This document shows positions 24,340 through 35,705 of a stretch of 64,000 bases of DNA, piece by piece. The position numbers and the translations under genes were made by a program. The DNA comes from Utricularia gibba. Taxonomy: Eukaryota > Streptophyta > Magnoliopsida > Lamiales > Lentibulariaceae. Location: the NCBI GenBank assembly GCA_002189035.1, contig NEEC01000015.1:744001-808000 (forward strand), given 5' to 3'. Every line of letters begins with the position of its first letter. Position 1 is the stretch's first letter. The notes beneath the pieces were generated by a model, which worked only from the letters and a program-made list of their open reading frames with translations, was not told where the DNA came from and searched no databases.

Positions 24340-25430
24340 TTGTTTAATATACAAACAAATTAAAATATTTAGTGTTATAAATGATCAAATGACAATGTAG
24401 TATTTGGGGTGTGAAAAATTGATTTAATGTGCAAGATAGAAAAATACGATTATCTGATATGTAAATGATTTGATTTATCTTAATTTTATTTTTTCATTTA
24501 AATAAATTGAATAGATTCTTTACATCAAATTAAATTGTTAATATTTTTACATATTATCTAAAAACTATTTTCATTAATTAATAAAATTCAGAATATGATA
24601 TTTGATTTTAATTAAATCTTTATCCTATCTACATATATATTATTTAGACTATCATATCTAAAATATGCCCCCAATATGGTTTTAGTTCAATAAATGTGAT
24701 ATATATTACTTATTCTAGAGTTTGTATTATCACAAAGAAAGTCCACTCTTGGCCTCCTGAATAACAATTCAATTCTATCCGATAACATTGAAAGAGATGA
24801 AGCCATGTTTGTATATGGGGTACAAAAAGGGGGTCATGGTCTGTGAGATCTGTTCGCTCAAATTATCAAGATCCCCAACCTAATTGTCTATCATTATTGA
24901 TACTAAGATCGGACGTGTATTGCCCATTATACCCTTTATTGCATCAAAACCCTAAGGCAATTTTATTTATTTAATCGAAGTAGAAGGATTTTTTTGTCTT
25001 ATTATTATAAACAGAGATTAATGTTACATTATCTTAGTGGGGTTCTTCTTCCAGTGTAGATTGAGGGCATAGTGGGCATCTTCTGTGTAAATTAATATCT
25101 TTATTCTAAATATATAAGTTTAGATAATTATTTTACTTTTTATAAATAGGTTCAACCCAAAACAAAATTGAATCAAACAACCAACTGAGCCGGTTTTAAA
25201 GACACCGCCGTAGGTCTACTTTAAAATTGCATAGAGTCGTTCCCCATAGCACACGCAAAGCCCACATTAATACCCATCTTAAAATTCAAATGCAGAATGG
25301 TATCTCCTAATATGTTAGATTTTTATAATCAACGAACAACTCTTTTTATTTACTGTCATAAAGTTGCACATATAAAATAAAGTATAAATTACATCAATAA
25401 TGTATATATATTATCATTGTTTGTAATGCA
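24340..25430. other. Intergenic, AT-rich
   Basis: No recognisable gene or structured repeat apart from simple AT-rich sequence. 25140-25300 carries another piece of the CCCACATTAATACCCATC-type flank found near other RING copies. Confidence 0.45.
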
Positions 25431-25439
25431 TAATAATTA

Positions 25440-26231
25440 TTATGCTGAATTAAAGTAAAATTACAAAGTACGTATTACAATTTTTTCTAGAATTATTAGC
25501 ACAACATTATGAGTTCTGTAATATGAATGATTAAATTGTAATGTTGTTCAAAAAGCATTAACTTTTCATAATATAGATTTTGCAACTCCAACACTATATA
25601 AGAAGCTAGGGTGATGCGAATTGCAATTAAACCTTGTATCATAAATGGCGGAAAATGAAAGCTATATTATGACGGGAGAATTATTCAACTGCCCGATTTG
25701 ATGCGAGGGCCCCATGAGGGAGGCCATCTTCTCGTTAAGAGATTTATATTTTTTATTTAGCACAATTATGAACTAATAATTTTTATTTTGAAAGTGTGGC
25801 GAGAGCTACATACTATGTGATGCCTCCTCACTCTCGCAGTTAGACCTCAAAGTAATAATGTATGGATATTATTGAAATCTTAGAGAACAAAATCACGGAA
25901 TTCAAGACAACGGCAGTGATGAGGTGGCCCTAGGACAACAACATGGTACAATGGAAACCTATTTTAAAGTGATGCAGGGTAGAACTAACTTAGCTGGAGA
26001 GTATTCTGTAGGCTACGGAACACAACCACTTGGAAGGTCCAAGCATCCGAATCAATACCAGGTAAGGCGGCGTTTTGAGGACCTTCCAGGTGCTCGTATT
26101 CCGTACCCTACAGAATACTCTCCAGCTCAGTTTGTTCGACCTCACATAACTTCAAAATAGGTTTCCATTGTACTAGGTTGTTGTTGCTATGGCCACCTCA
26201 CCAGTGCCGTCGTCTTGAATTCCATGATTCT
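25440..26231. repeat. RING-derived inverted repeat, right arm interrupted by a retrotransposon
   Basis: Left arm 25440-26041 and right arm 26075-26231 face each other across a loop of about 33 nt. The pairing is plain (left CAATGGAAACCTATTTTAAAG, right reverse complement CAATGGAAACCTATTTTGAAG; left GGAGAGTATTCTGTAGG, right the same). At 26231 the right arm meets the 5' LTR. Beyond the 3' LTR, 32588-32800 continues the same arm, pairing with about 25640 down to 25440. Some 245 bp of arm, the RING coding part, is missing at the 3' junction. Confidence 0.8.
25645..25872 (+). pseudogene. SINA-like RING minigene with nonsense codon
   Basis: Family TATA (ACACTATATAAGAAGCTAGGGTGATG) at 25591-25616, ATG at 25645. 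Exon 1 reads MAENESYIMTGELFNCPI, then TGA where the second zinc-binding Cys should be, then CEGPMREAIFS. Exon 2 from about 25797 reads CGESYILCDASSLSQ, with the GH and the last Cys pairs gone. It cannot make a RING. It is the sense arm of a larger inverted repeat. Confidence 0.7.
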
Positions 26232-26802
26232 TGATGAGATCATGGATGCTACTGATTATTCCAATGAAGACAAAGGACACAAGATCAATAATTTTCCATT
26301 GATTTCAGTTGGGCCAATCAATAGATCAAGAGCAAGAAGGAATCAAGAAGTGCTTAAGACCTTATGGGCCAATCACCCAAGCTATGAGATTTTTGGGATG
26401 GAATTCAACATTATCAAAGTGGATCAACTTGATTAGAGAAGGCCTATTACGACCAAATACATTATTATGACTACTTTGCCTCCAATAAGGCCCAATCCTT
26501 CAACTATATAAGAAGGGCCTTACTCTTGTTTTGGACAACTTTAATTGTAATCACTTTTGAGAGCAAATTCTCCTTCCTTGAGTTCTTGTACAACTTAGAC
26601 TTATCAAGCCTTGCTTGTGGTGTCTAGTGTGTGGTTTATCACTCCCAATTTCTTCCTTAATTCTGTGAGTGTGGTACAATTTCATAGTTTGGGTTGCAAG
26701 GATCTTTCAATCCTTGAGGGCCAACTTCTTTTTCTTGACGGATTGTTTCTTTTCAACCAAGATCTGGTTTGCCAATCACTTGTTGATTGGAGGGTCGTAT
26801 CA
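26232..26802 (+). repeat. 5' LTR, 571 bp
   Basis: It begins TGATGAGATC and ends GGGTCGTATCA, so has TG...CA ends. It has a TATA box (CAACTATATAAGAAGG near 26500). Its first 205 bases include a copy of the last 68 codons of the pol frame (to 26436), because pol runs into the 3' LTR. Confidence 0.9.
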
Positions 26803-26804
26803 GG

Positions 26805-26817
26805 TGGTATCAGAGCC
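26805..26817 (+). other. Primer-binding site, initiator Met tRNA
   Basis: TGGTATCAGAGCC, two bases after the LTR end, is complementary to the 3' end of plant initiator tRNA-Met, the usual primer for such elements. Confidence 0.9.
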
Positions 26818-27513
26818 AATCTTTCTCTTCTTCATCTCTTATTTATCTTGTTTTTGTTTCGTTCTTAGAAAGAAAAAAAAAACCAGAAACTAGTCCAGAT
26901 CTATATTGATTTGGTTATCTTGTCTTTTGCTCATCTCTTCTTCTGAAAAGAAGAACCAAGGGGGGTTTCTTATCTTTGTTTCTTCCATCCTTTTCTTCTG
27001 GATTGCTGCAAAAAAAAAAAAAAACGTGTTGAAGGGAGAAAGAAAGTTAGTAGCTGAATTTTCAACTTTTCACACATAAGAAAAGTCAAAAAAAGAAGTT
27101 AGTCATTTGAATCCATTGAATCTTCTCTTTACCAAAAAAAAAGAAAAGTCAATATTGTACAACTTTGTCTATTGTCCTACTTCTATTTCATTTTAACTCT
27201 TTTCAATTGTCTACCTACCTCTTTTGGTGTTAATCACAAAAAGTTACACTCTATCTTTCCATTCCTACTCTTACTTAACCATTATTACTATTACCATCAC
27301 CAAGTCTTATATTGTTCGCTTTCTTTATCCCATTCATTACTCTAGCCACCCTTATCTCTTTAAACCACACTTAGATGGATTTTTTAAGGTTTATTGAGTC
27401 TTAAAGTTCAAGAGGACTTGAGGTTTGGAAATTCTTTCTTTCTTCATTTACTTCTATCTTTCTGTCGTTGTACTCTTTCCTTCTTTTTGTCTACACTTTT
27501 CTCTTGTAGTAGG

Positions 27514-29658
27514 ATGTCGAGCTCTAATAACCCTGCAGAAGAATCAAATGTTATGGATGTTCGTTTCGTACTTAATGCAATGCAAAGTGAGTTCAGGAGA
27601 TTACAAAGATGCATGGAACAAATCCACGTCAAACTAGAGTACCATGATGAATCTCTCAAGAACATCAAAAAGCAAGAAGAGGACAGTGTCTTCCATGGAA
27701 GAACAAGAGTTCCAACACACCATAGCAGAAGGAATTCTCAACAAGAAAAAGATTTGGAATCTGAGGCTGAAGAGGCAAAGCATGGTGAACAAAGGAGAAA
27801 CAATGACAACATCCCTGATGAGTATGATTCATCTAGTGGTGATGATACAGAACGAAGATCTCAAAGAAATTGGAGGCCAAATCGTGGTGTGAGATATGAT
27901 GAAAGACCCAGGGGTAGACACACACGTGAATACAAGGAATTTGATAACATCAAGATGAAAATCCCTTCTTTTCAAGGGAAAAACGATCCAAATGCCTACT
28001 TGGAATGGGAGACTCGTGTGGAGCATGTGTTTGATTGTCACAACTATTCTGCAGTCAAGAAGATCAAGCTTGCTGTTGTTGAGTTTACAGATTATGCCAT
28101 AACTTGGTGGGATAAAGTAGTACTCAACAGAAGACGAAATGATGAAGAACCAATTCGCACTTGGGCTGAAATGAAGAGGATCATGAGAAAAAGGTTCATT
28201 CCCAGCCATTACCAAAGAGATCAACACCAAAACTTGCAGAAGCTCACCCAAGGGAGCAAAACCGTGGAAGAATATTGGAAAAAAATGGAGGTGTTAATGA
28301 TTCGAGCCAATATAATAGAGGATAGGGAAGCTACAATAGCAAGATTCCTCTATGGTTTAAACAAGAAAATCTCTCAAGTGGTCCAGTTGCAACACTATGT
28401 GGAGATTGAAGACATGTTGCATGTTGCAATAAAGATTGAGAAGCAACTAAAGTCTAAGGGACAACATAGAGACCATCCAAAACCTTCTACCTCGTGGAAT
28501 GTTGCTGGAAGTAAGGAGAAGAAACCAAATTATCTTTCATTTGGGAAATCAACCAAGTTTGGACCGATGAAAGAGGGCACTTCAGATACTCGAAACCAGG
28601 AAAGAGTATTTAAGTCTTCTGGACCAACACGAAATATCAAGTGTTTCAAATGTCTTGGCCATGGTCATATTGCTTCGGAATGCCCAAACAAGAGGACCAT
28701 GATTCTAAGGGACTCTGGAGACGTTGAATCTGATGTTGAGTGTGAAAGTAGAAGTGAAGTACAGGAGATAGATGATGGGGAACAACAACCTGTCATTGGT
28801 GAAAGTTTGGTAACAAGAAGGACTTTAGCCATGGATGCTAAGCCAATGGAGGAGGAACGAGAAAACTTATTCCATACACGTTGCTTTGTGAATGGGAAAG
28901 TTTGTAGCCTAATAATCGATGGAGGCAGTTGCGCAAGCGTTGCTAGTGTTCTCATGGTGGATAAACTTCATCTTCCTACTCTTAAACATCCAAATCCCTA
29001 CAGGCTTCAATGGTTGAACGAAGGGAGCGAAATAAAGATCACTAAACAAGTTCTTGTTGCTTTTCAAATTGGAAAGTATCAGGATGAGGTTCTTTGTGAT
29101 GTAGTGCCCATGCATGCTGGACACATACTCTTGGGAAGGCCGTGGCAATACGATAGGAAGGTGATCCATGATGGCTATACTAACAAGTATTCCTTTTCTA
29201 TGAAAGGAAAACAAATCACATTGGTGCCTTTATCTCCAAAAGAGGCACACGAGGATCAAGTTAAGATTGCTACTGCTATCAAATCCTTTGGTGATTCGAG
29301 GAATGAGAGCTTGGGAGAGAAAAAAGAGATATCACGAGAAAGAAAAAGAACACCTAAAAAAGAGAGTGAAAAGAAAGACGTGAATGAAGGAGTTGTGAGG
29401 AAAAAAGAAGTGGAATGCCTTGTTGCAAGAATGAGTGATGTGAAAAGAGTGTTACATGCCAGAAATCCCTTTCTTTTGCTCTTGTTTAAAGAGACTTTGT
29501 CACACAACTCTAACTCACAAGAGGATCTTCCTACTTGCATTAAACTTGTTTTGCAGGAATTCAATGATGTTTTTCCTGAAGAATTGTCTGGATTACCACC
29601 ATACCGAGGAATAGAACATCAAATTGATTTCGTTCCTGGTGCTCAAATCCCAAACTGA
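27514..29658 (+). CDS. Retrotransposon gag and protease part of gag-pol
   Basis: The frame from the ATG at 27514 (MSSSNNPAEES) holds the capsid-type gag domain (about 27930-28450, ITWWDKVV...TWAEMKRIMRKRF), a zinc knuckle CFKCLGHGHIASEC at 28642-28683 and a retropepsin-like site at 28918 (DGGS). The frame is open upstream to 27394 but the earlier Met lies in leader sequence. It ends at a single TGA (29656-29658) just before reverse transcriptase, and the frame continues unchanged beyond it. This could be a mutation or, less likely, a programmed stop. Confidence 0.9.
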   Translation: MSSSNNPAEESNVMDVRFVLNAMQSEFRRLQRCMEQIHVKLEYHDESLKNIKKQEEDSVFHGRTRVPTHHSRRNSQQEKDLESEAEEAKHGEQRRNNDNIPDEYDSSSGDDTERRSQRNWRPNRGVRYDERPRGRHTREYKEFDNIKMKIPSFQGKNDPNAYLEWETRVEHVFDCHNYSAVKKIKLAVVEFTDYAITWWDKVVLNRRRNDEEPIRTWAEMKRIMRKRFIPSHYQRDQHQNLQKLTQGSKTVEEYWKKMEVLMIRANIIEDREATIARFLYGLNKKISQVVQLQHYVEIEDMLHVAIKIEKQLKSKGQHRDHPKPSTSWNVAGSKEKKPNYLSFGKSTKFGPMKEGTSDTRNQERVFKSSGPTRNIKCFKCLGHGHIASECPNKRTMILRDSGDVESDVECESRSEVQEIDDGEQQPVIGESLVTRRTLAMDAKPMEEERENLFHTRCFVNGKVCSLIIDGGSCASVASVLMVDKLHLPTLKHPNPYRLQWLNEGSEIKITKQVLVAFQIGKYQDEVLCDVVPMHAGHILLGRPWQYDRKVIHDGYTNKYSFSMKGKQITLVPLSPKEAHEDQVKIATAIKSFGDSRNESLGEKKEISRERKRTPKKESEKKDVNEGVVRKKEVECLVARMSDVKRVLHARNPFLLLLFKETLSHNSNSQEDLPTCIKLVLQEFNDVFPEELSGLPPYRGIEHQIDFVPGAQIPN

Positions 29659-32370
29659 GCTGCATATAGAGCTAACCCTGAAGAAACCAAAGAAATCCAA
29701 CGCCAAGTAGAGGAACTCATGGCTAAGGGGTTGGTGAGGGAAAGTGTGAGTCCATGCTCAGTTCCATTATTATTGGTGCCAAAACATGATGTAACATGGA
29801 GAATGTGCACTGATTGTCGAGCCATCAACCAAATAACGGTTAAGTACAGTCATCCTATACCTAGACTTGATGATATGTTAGATGAATTACATGGATCATG
29901 CATTTTCTCTAAGATCGATTTGCGTAGTGGATATCATCAAATTAGGATGAGAAAGGGGGATGAATGGAAATCTGCTTTCAAAACTAAGTTTGGTTTATAT
30001 GAATGGTTGGTTATGTCTTTTGGATTGACTAACGCACCTAGTACTTTTATGAGGTTAATGAATCATGTATTGCGTCCCTTTCTTGGTAGATTTGTTGTTG
30101 TTTACTTTGATGATATTCTTGTGTATAGTAAGACACTGGATGAACATACATGTCATTTACGTGAGGTGTTGTTCGTCTTGAGAAAAGAGTGTTTATATGC
30201 TAATATCAAAAAATGCGACTTTTGCACAAACAAAATCTCTTTTCTTGGCTATATTGTAAGTGATTTAGGAATTTTAGTAGATGAAGACAAGGTGAAAGCA
30301 ATTAGAGAATGGCCAACCCCTACCACAGTTGGAGAAGTGCGCAGTTTCCATGGATTGGCTAGCTTCTACCGTCGTTTTGTCAAGGATTTCAGCACAATTG
30401 CTGCACCATTGAACGAGGTTGTGAAGAAAAATGTTCAATTTTGGTGGGGAGAATCACAAGAACATGCTTTCAAGACACGTAAGGATAAGCTTAGCTCAGC
30501 TACTTTACTTACATTATCTGATTTCTCTAACACGTTTGAAATTGAATGTGATGCTTTTGGAGTTGGAATAGGTGCTGTTCTCATGCAAGGAGGTCGACCT
30601 ATTGCCTATTTCAGTGAAAAGTTGGGTGGAGCTACACTCAATTACCCAACTTATGATAAAGAGTTGTATTCATTGATAAGAGCACTTGAAACTTGGAAAC
30701 ACTATCTTTGGCACAAAGAGTTTGTTATCCATACAGACCATGAAAGTTTGAAGCATGTCAAGAGTCAAAAAAATCTCAATAGAAGACATGCAAGATGGGT
30801 GGAGTTCATTGATACCTTTCCTTATGTTATCAAATACAAGAAAGGTAAGGAGAACATTGTTGCAGATGCATTGTCACGAAGGTACATACTTTTAGCTACT
30901 CTTGATGCTCAAATTCTTGGATTGTCAACGATAAAAGAATTTTACAGTCTTGATCATGATTTTAAAGATATTTATCTTTCATGTGAACATAAACCTCTTG
31001 AAAACTTTCATAGGCAAGATGATTTTCTTTTCAAAAAGAACAGATTATGTATTCCTGAATGTTCAATTCGTGAGTTTTTAGTGAAAAAAGCTCATGGTGG
31101 TGGTCTAATGGGGCATTTTGGGGTCACCAAGACGTTGGACATGCTTCAACAACACTTCTATTGGCCACACATGAGAAAAGATGTAGAAAAAATATGTGGA
31201 AGATGTTTGGTGTGCAAGAAAGCCAAATCAAAATCAACTTCTCAAGGATTGTACACTCCTCTTCCTACTCCTCTTTATCCTTGGATTGACCTTTCTATGG
31301 ATTTTGTTTTAGGATTACTGAGGACTCAAAAGGGAAAGGATTCAATATTTGTAGTCGTGGACCGGTTCTCCAAGATGGCACATTTCATTGCTTGTCACAA
31401 GACTGATGATGCTTCGCATGTTGCTGATTTATTCTTCAGGGAGATTGTTAGGCTTCATGGTATGCCACTTACCATTGTAAGTGATCGTGACACGAAGTTT
31501 CTTAGCCACTTTTGGCGTACACTTTGTAGTAAGTTGGGAACAAAGCTTCTTTTCTCTACCACTTGTCATCCTCAAACTGATGTACAAACCGAGGTAACAA
31601 ACCGAACCCTAGCTACCCTACTTCGTGCCGTCATCAAAAATAACATTAGAACATGGGAAGATTGCTTACCTCATGTTGAGTTTGCATACAATAGAGCAGT
31701 ACACTCTTCTACTCATTGTTCTCCTTTTGAAATTGTGTATGGTTTTAATCCTCGTGCTCCTATAGATTTGTTGCCCTTGCCATCTGATGAATTTTGTAGG
31801 TTTGATGGTGCTAAGAGAGCAGAAGCCATCAGAACACTACATGAGAAGGTTCGAAATCAATTGGAAGCCAAAAACAAGGAGTATGCAGCTAAAGCAAATA
31901 AACATAGGAAGAAAGTTACTCTACAACCAGGAGATTGGGTTTGGGTACATTTTCGAAAGGAAAGATTTCCAAGCAAGAGACATTCAAAGCTTTTGCCCAG
32001 AGGAGATGGACCCTTTCAAGTCATTGAGAAAATCAATGATAATACATATAAGATTGATCTTCCAGGTGAGTTTTCGGTGCATTCCACGTTCAATATTGCT
32101 GACTTGGTTTCTTGTGATGTAGATAGTGACGATTCAAGGATGAATCTGCTAAAAGAAGGGGGGGATGATGAGATCATGGATGCTACTGATTATTCCAATG
32201 AAGACAAAGGACACAAGATCAATAATTTTCCATTGATTTCAGTTGGGCCAATCACTAGATCAAGAGCAAGAATAAATCAAGAAGTGCTTAAGACCTTATG
32301 GGCCAATCACCCAAGCTATGAGGTGTTTGGGATGGAATTCAACATTATCAAAGTGGATCAACTTGATTAG
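29659..32370 (+). pseudogene. Retrotransposon pol (RT, RNase H, integrase), cut off by one stop
   Basis: Same frame as gag, with no further stop to 32370. Reverse transcriptase has YFDD at 30103-30114. RNase H starts near IECDAFG (30541). Integrase has an HHCC finger ([20 protein letters not shown], then CGRCLVCK, about 31110-31220) and the D-D-E core from about 31300 to 31740. The C-terminus HSTFNIADL is typical. The last 68 codons lie inside the 3' LTR, so the polypurine tract is also coding. Products are needed for reverse transcription and integration; this copy can make them only if the TGA is bypassed. Confidence 0.9.
32150..32165 (+). other. Polypurine tract
   Basis: Purine run AAAAGAAGGGGGGGA directly before the 3' LTR start (TGATGAG). 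It primes plus-strand DNA synthesis. It sits within the pol reading frame. Confidence 0.85.
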
Positions 32371-32574
32371 AGAAGGCCTATTACGACCAAATACATTATT
32401 ATGACTACTTTGCCTCCAATAAGGCCCAATCCTTCAACTATATAAGAAGGGTCTTACTCTTGTTTTGGACAACTTTAATTGTAATCACTTTTGAGAACAA
32501 ATTCTCCTTCCTTGAGTTCTTGTACAACTTAGACTTATCAAGCCTTGCTTGTGGTGTCTAGTGTATGGTTTATC
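32166..32574 (+). repeat. 3' LTR, truncated (about 409 of 571 bp)
   Basis: It matches the 5' LTR from TGATGAGATC to GTTTATC and then stops; the last 162 bp are missing. Sequence from 32588 on is host DNA belonging to the interrupted RING inverted repeat. A deletion spanning the LTR end and adjoining host DNA explains both losses. Confidence 0.85.
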
Positions 32575-32587
32575 TTACACCATTTTG

Positions 32588-32800
32588 TGATACAAGGTTT
32601 AATTTCATCACCCTAGCTTCTTATATGGTGTTAGAAGAGCAAAATCTATATTATGAAAAGTTTTAACTAGGGACATTACAAAACTCATAACGTTGTGCTA
32701 ATAATTCTAGAAAAAATTGTAATACGTACTTTACAATTTCACTTAAATAATTCTAGACAAAGTACACAATTAGTTGCGTGCTAAAGTAGAATTAGATTAG
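32588..32800 (-). repeat. Distal part of interrupted RING inverted repeat (promoter block)
   Basis: On the minus strand this carries the family 5' region: CATAATATAGATTTTGCTC, then a TATA (CACCATATAAGAAGCTAGGG, 32617-32636 region) and TTAAACCTTGTATCA. It equals 25440-25640 in reverse. The coding part it should drive has been lost at the retrotransposon junction. Confidence 0.8.
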
Positions 32801-34040
32801 TAATTTGCATGTGAATTATATATTTTTTTATTAGTAAAATTTATTACTAAATATTATATCCGTTTACAAAATCTAAGTATATGAAATATATATATATATA
32901 TATATATTGTATAACAATAAATATGAATATGACTCTCTGATATATTCCTAATCATCCATCATTATTCTTTTAGCTAGGAAATATATATTTTATAAATATA
33001 AACATTATTACGAGTGATAAAAAGATATTATACGAGGAACAAAATAAGAAATATAAATAAAATTAATTCACTGTTGAGAGTTGTAACCTCATACGACTGA
33101 GTATTTGATTATATGTCCATGCACATTTATGTAAGCTAACAATATCTTTTTTAGAGCCATTTTTGGGTTTAAAATAAAATTAGTTTTATATAAAACTCTT
33201 TACTAAACAAAAACTTATTAAAGTCATTTAAAACTTCTATGAAACATACCCTAATGTCAATTCTTTTAAATCAAATTGATTTTTAGTTTTTTTCCAAGCA
33301 CCCGAAAAAAGGACAGAAACATCGCAAATTATTGGCACACATAAACCCACCGTTCCTCTGACACCACGCGTAAATAATCTTGATGAATGTTTACAAATTC
33401 ACGTATTTAAGAAAACGTGTGGATCAAATATCTATTCTTTTTAAAGTTGGGGATTTAACCTTTTAAGTGCAGCTACTAAGCCCAGACCAGGTAACGCAAG
33501 CCCAACCCACCTAAACACCCACTTTGAATTAGTGTTCTGATCGGTTTGAAATAAATACTTCATAAACCACAGTTCGATTTTAAATTCAATTTTGATTTTA
33601 ATTTGAAACTGAAATTATAAATCTTGAATCGAACCCAAAGCAAAATCGCAACCGAAACGCATGTTTTCGTTTCGAACCCCAATTTTAAATATTAATAATT
33701 AATTTAAAAATAAAAGTTATATTTTTCATAAATTTTTTTATGGATGTCTAGAAACATTTCCAAAAATATCAAATTTTTTTTCAATGATTATTATGAATGC
33801 TTGAAAACACTATATTTTTTTAAAAAAATTTCAATCACCCATAATGACTTGTTTTGATGTCTGTAAATATCTCAAAAATATCTACTATGTTTCATGTATC
33901 CATAATATGTGGGTGTCTAAAAAACAATATTTTTTTATCCTTTTTTTCAGGCATCCATAGCTGTTCATAGGGTGACTTAAACCTTTATTGCTTCCAAAAA
34001 TGATGAGCCGACATGAAACGGACAATTCTGATTTGTACAA
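32801..34040. other. Intergenic, AT-rich, TA repeat
   Basis: Contains a short (TA)n tract at about 32887-32908 and otherwise AT-rich sequence without recognisable genes. Confidence 0.5.
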
Positions 34041-34099
34041 AAAAAGTCAAAAAAGTCAGAATGCTTGAAAGATGCCCTAATTGCCATCTTTGGCCATTG

Positions 34100-34380
34100 C
34101 ACTGATACAAGGTTTAATTTCATCACCCCAGCTTCTTATATAGTGTTGGAGGAGCAAAATATATATTATGAAAAGTTAATATCTTTTGAACAACATTACA
34201 AAATTCACTATGATATGTTAATAATCTTGTAATATATACTTTGCAATTACAATTTAACTAGGTACGTTACAAAACTCATATTGTTGTGCTAATAATTCTA
34301 GAAAAAGTTGTAATCTGTGTTTTGCAATTATAATTTAATTCAACGTATCACACAATTTCCATGATTGTTTAAAAATTACT
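34100..34380 (-). promoter_or_regulatory. Orphan RING-family promoter block
   Basis: On the minus strand: TCTAGAATTATTAGCACAA, CATAATATATATTTTGCTCC, then ACACTATATAAGAAGCTGGGG and TTAAACCTTGTATCA. These match the 5' regions at 25440-25640 and 32588-32800. Downstream (below 34100) no RING sequence is present, only unrelated AT-rich DNA, so the promoter has become separated from its gene. Confidence 0.6.
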
Positions 34381-34917
34381 ATTTAATTCGTTTTACATGA
34401 GGAATTGTTCATGGTAAAAGTTATATTAAATTTTATTACTACAACATAAAATCATTAGATACAATTTATTTGTTCTTCATTTTCTCATACAGTAAGTACT
34501 AAATAATATGGTTGGTTAACGTAAAATGAACCAAAATCATCTGAAACATAGCTAGCATTGAGATGTAAATATAAAGTATTAACTATAATTTATAATAATA
34601 TACAGCATACATTATGTCTGAAATGTACAAAAGTTCGTCATATATTAACTATTACATGAAATGATTTATTGTATATAATTACAAATTTTAAATCAATGAT
34701 GATTGAAAATTCAAACACGTATGTACGCAATATTATGCACTGCTTTTTTCTTATATTATGTCCTTTAGTGTTATCAAAATAATTTTTGGATATTTTTACT
34801 GATATCAGTTATTATTTATAGTCAAATATTCTCTATATTTTCCCCCATGAATTGATTGCAAAAAATGATTCATTGAAAGAATTTTGAGAATATTATTTTA
34901 GAAAGAATAATTCATCT

Positions 34918-34933
34918 ACTTATTTAAGAGACT
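34918..34933 (+). promoter_or_regulatory. TTATTTAAG-type TATA element, copy 4
   Basis: TACTTATTTAAGAGACTC after GAATAATTCATC. About 180 bp left of the hairpin at 35101-35534. The flank 34700-35100 is also a diverged copy of 36900-37320. Confidence 0.45.
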
Positions 34934-35100
34934 CGTTACATAACACAAGCCAATATATTAAATCTCTTTGCTTCTCCAGGGTATATCATTATTATACATG
35001 ATGTTGCCATATACTTTACATTTTATTATGATAAATTCTTGGTTTAACTAAATGATTCTTATAACATAATAAAATACATAGAGTAATTAATCTAATGATA

Positions 35101-35534
35101 TGTTATTCAACACGCCTGGAGGAGGAGGACGACGAAGAGGGTCTTCCTCGAAAGTGGGCGACTGGATGAGCTGCCGAGACCTACAGCAAATCGGGCCTCC
35201 GCAGAAGGGACATAGTGACAATCGTTTTTTTTTTCAAATACAATTCATGCAAGTAAAAAAAACAAAAAACTACTGAATAAATTAGACCCGTCATGGACCC
35301 ATTGTAGATGATAATAGTGCCCTTGTATGCTACTATGGGTCTCGAATTTATTCAGAAAGTATTTTTTTTTTTACGTAATATGAATTTTATTTGGAAAGTC
35401 CTGTGTACTGTCACTATGCCCGGTTCTGGCGAGGCCGCCCGATTTACTTGGACACGGAGCGGGTCATCCAACGTCAACCGCTTTGGAGGAAGACCTCCTC
35501 GTCGTTCCCCTCCTCCAGACGTGTTGAATAAACA
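35101..35534. repeat. RING-derived inverted repeat (hairpin), arms about 200 bp, loop about 32 nt
   Basis: Left arm 35101-35302 and right arm 35335-35534 pair over their whole length, including a T/A-rich middle. Outer ends: TTATTCAACACGCCTGGAGG and, reversed, TTATTCAACACGTCTGGAGG. The left arm on the minus strand reads LCPFCGGPICCRSRQLIQSP, then FEEDPLRRPPPP, the end of a RING exon 2; the right arm frame is broken. Only the 3' half of the RING is present, so its value as protein is nil, while the fold is well kept. Confidence 0.88.
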
Positions 35535-35705
35535 ATTAGATTAATTCTTGTATGATTACTATATGTATTTTATCTGACCGCGTAAGTTAAACACAATAAT
35601 TTTCAATTTCTTTTTCTTTCATCAATTAGTATTATAAAATTATAATAATTTCCATGTAATAATTATTAATCTTGTTTTTGTTTATTAGGACGGCCCCGAG
35701 GCGCC

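Larger units (their letters stand above)
26232..32574 (+). mobile_element. Ty3/Gypsy LTR retrotransposon, 3' LTR truncated
   Basis: 5' LTR, initiator-Met tRNA primer site, gag-pol reading frame, polypurine tract and a shortened 3' LTR lie in the standard order. Domain order protease, reverse transcriptase, RNase H, integrase defines Ty3/Gypsy. [13 protein letters not shown] is chromovirus-like, but no chromodomain is seen, so the clade is left open. The two LTRs differ at about 8 of roughly 409 shared positions by eye, about 2%, so the insertion is young on usual plant rates (under about 2 million years, inference). Confidence 0.95.

Noticed and set aside
26215-26436. Small ORF ending IIKVDQLD
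   Set aside because: It is the 5' LTR copy of the last pol codons, not a separate gene.
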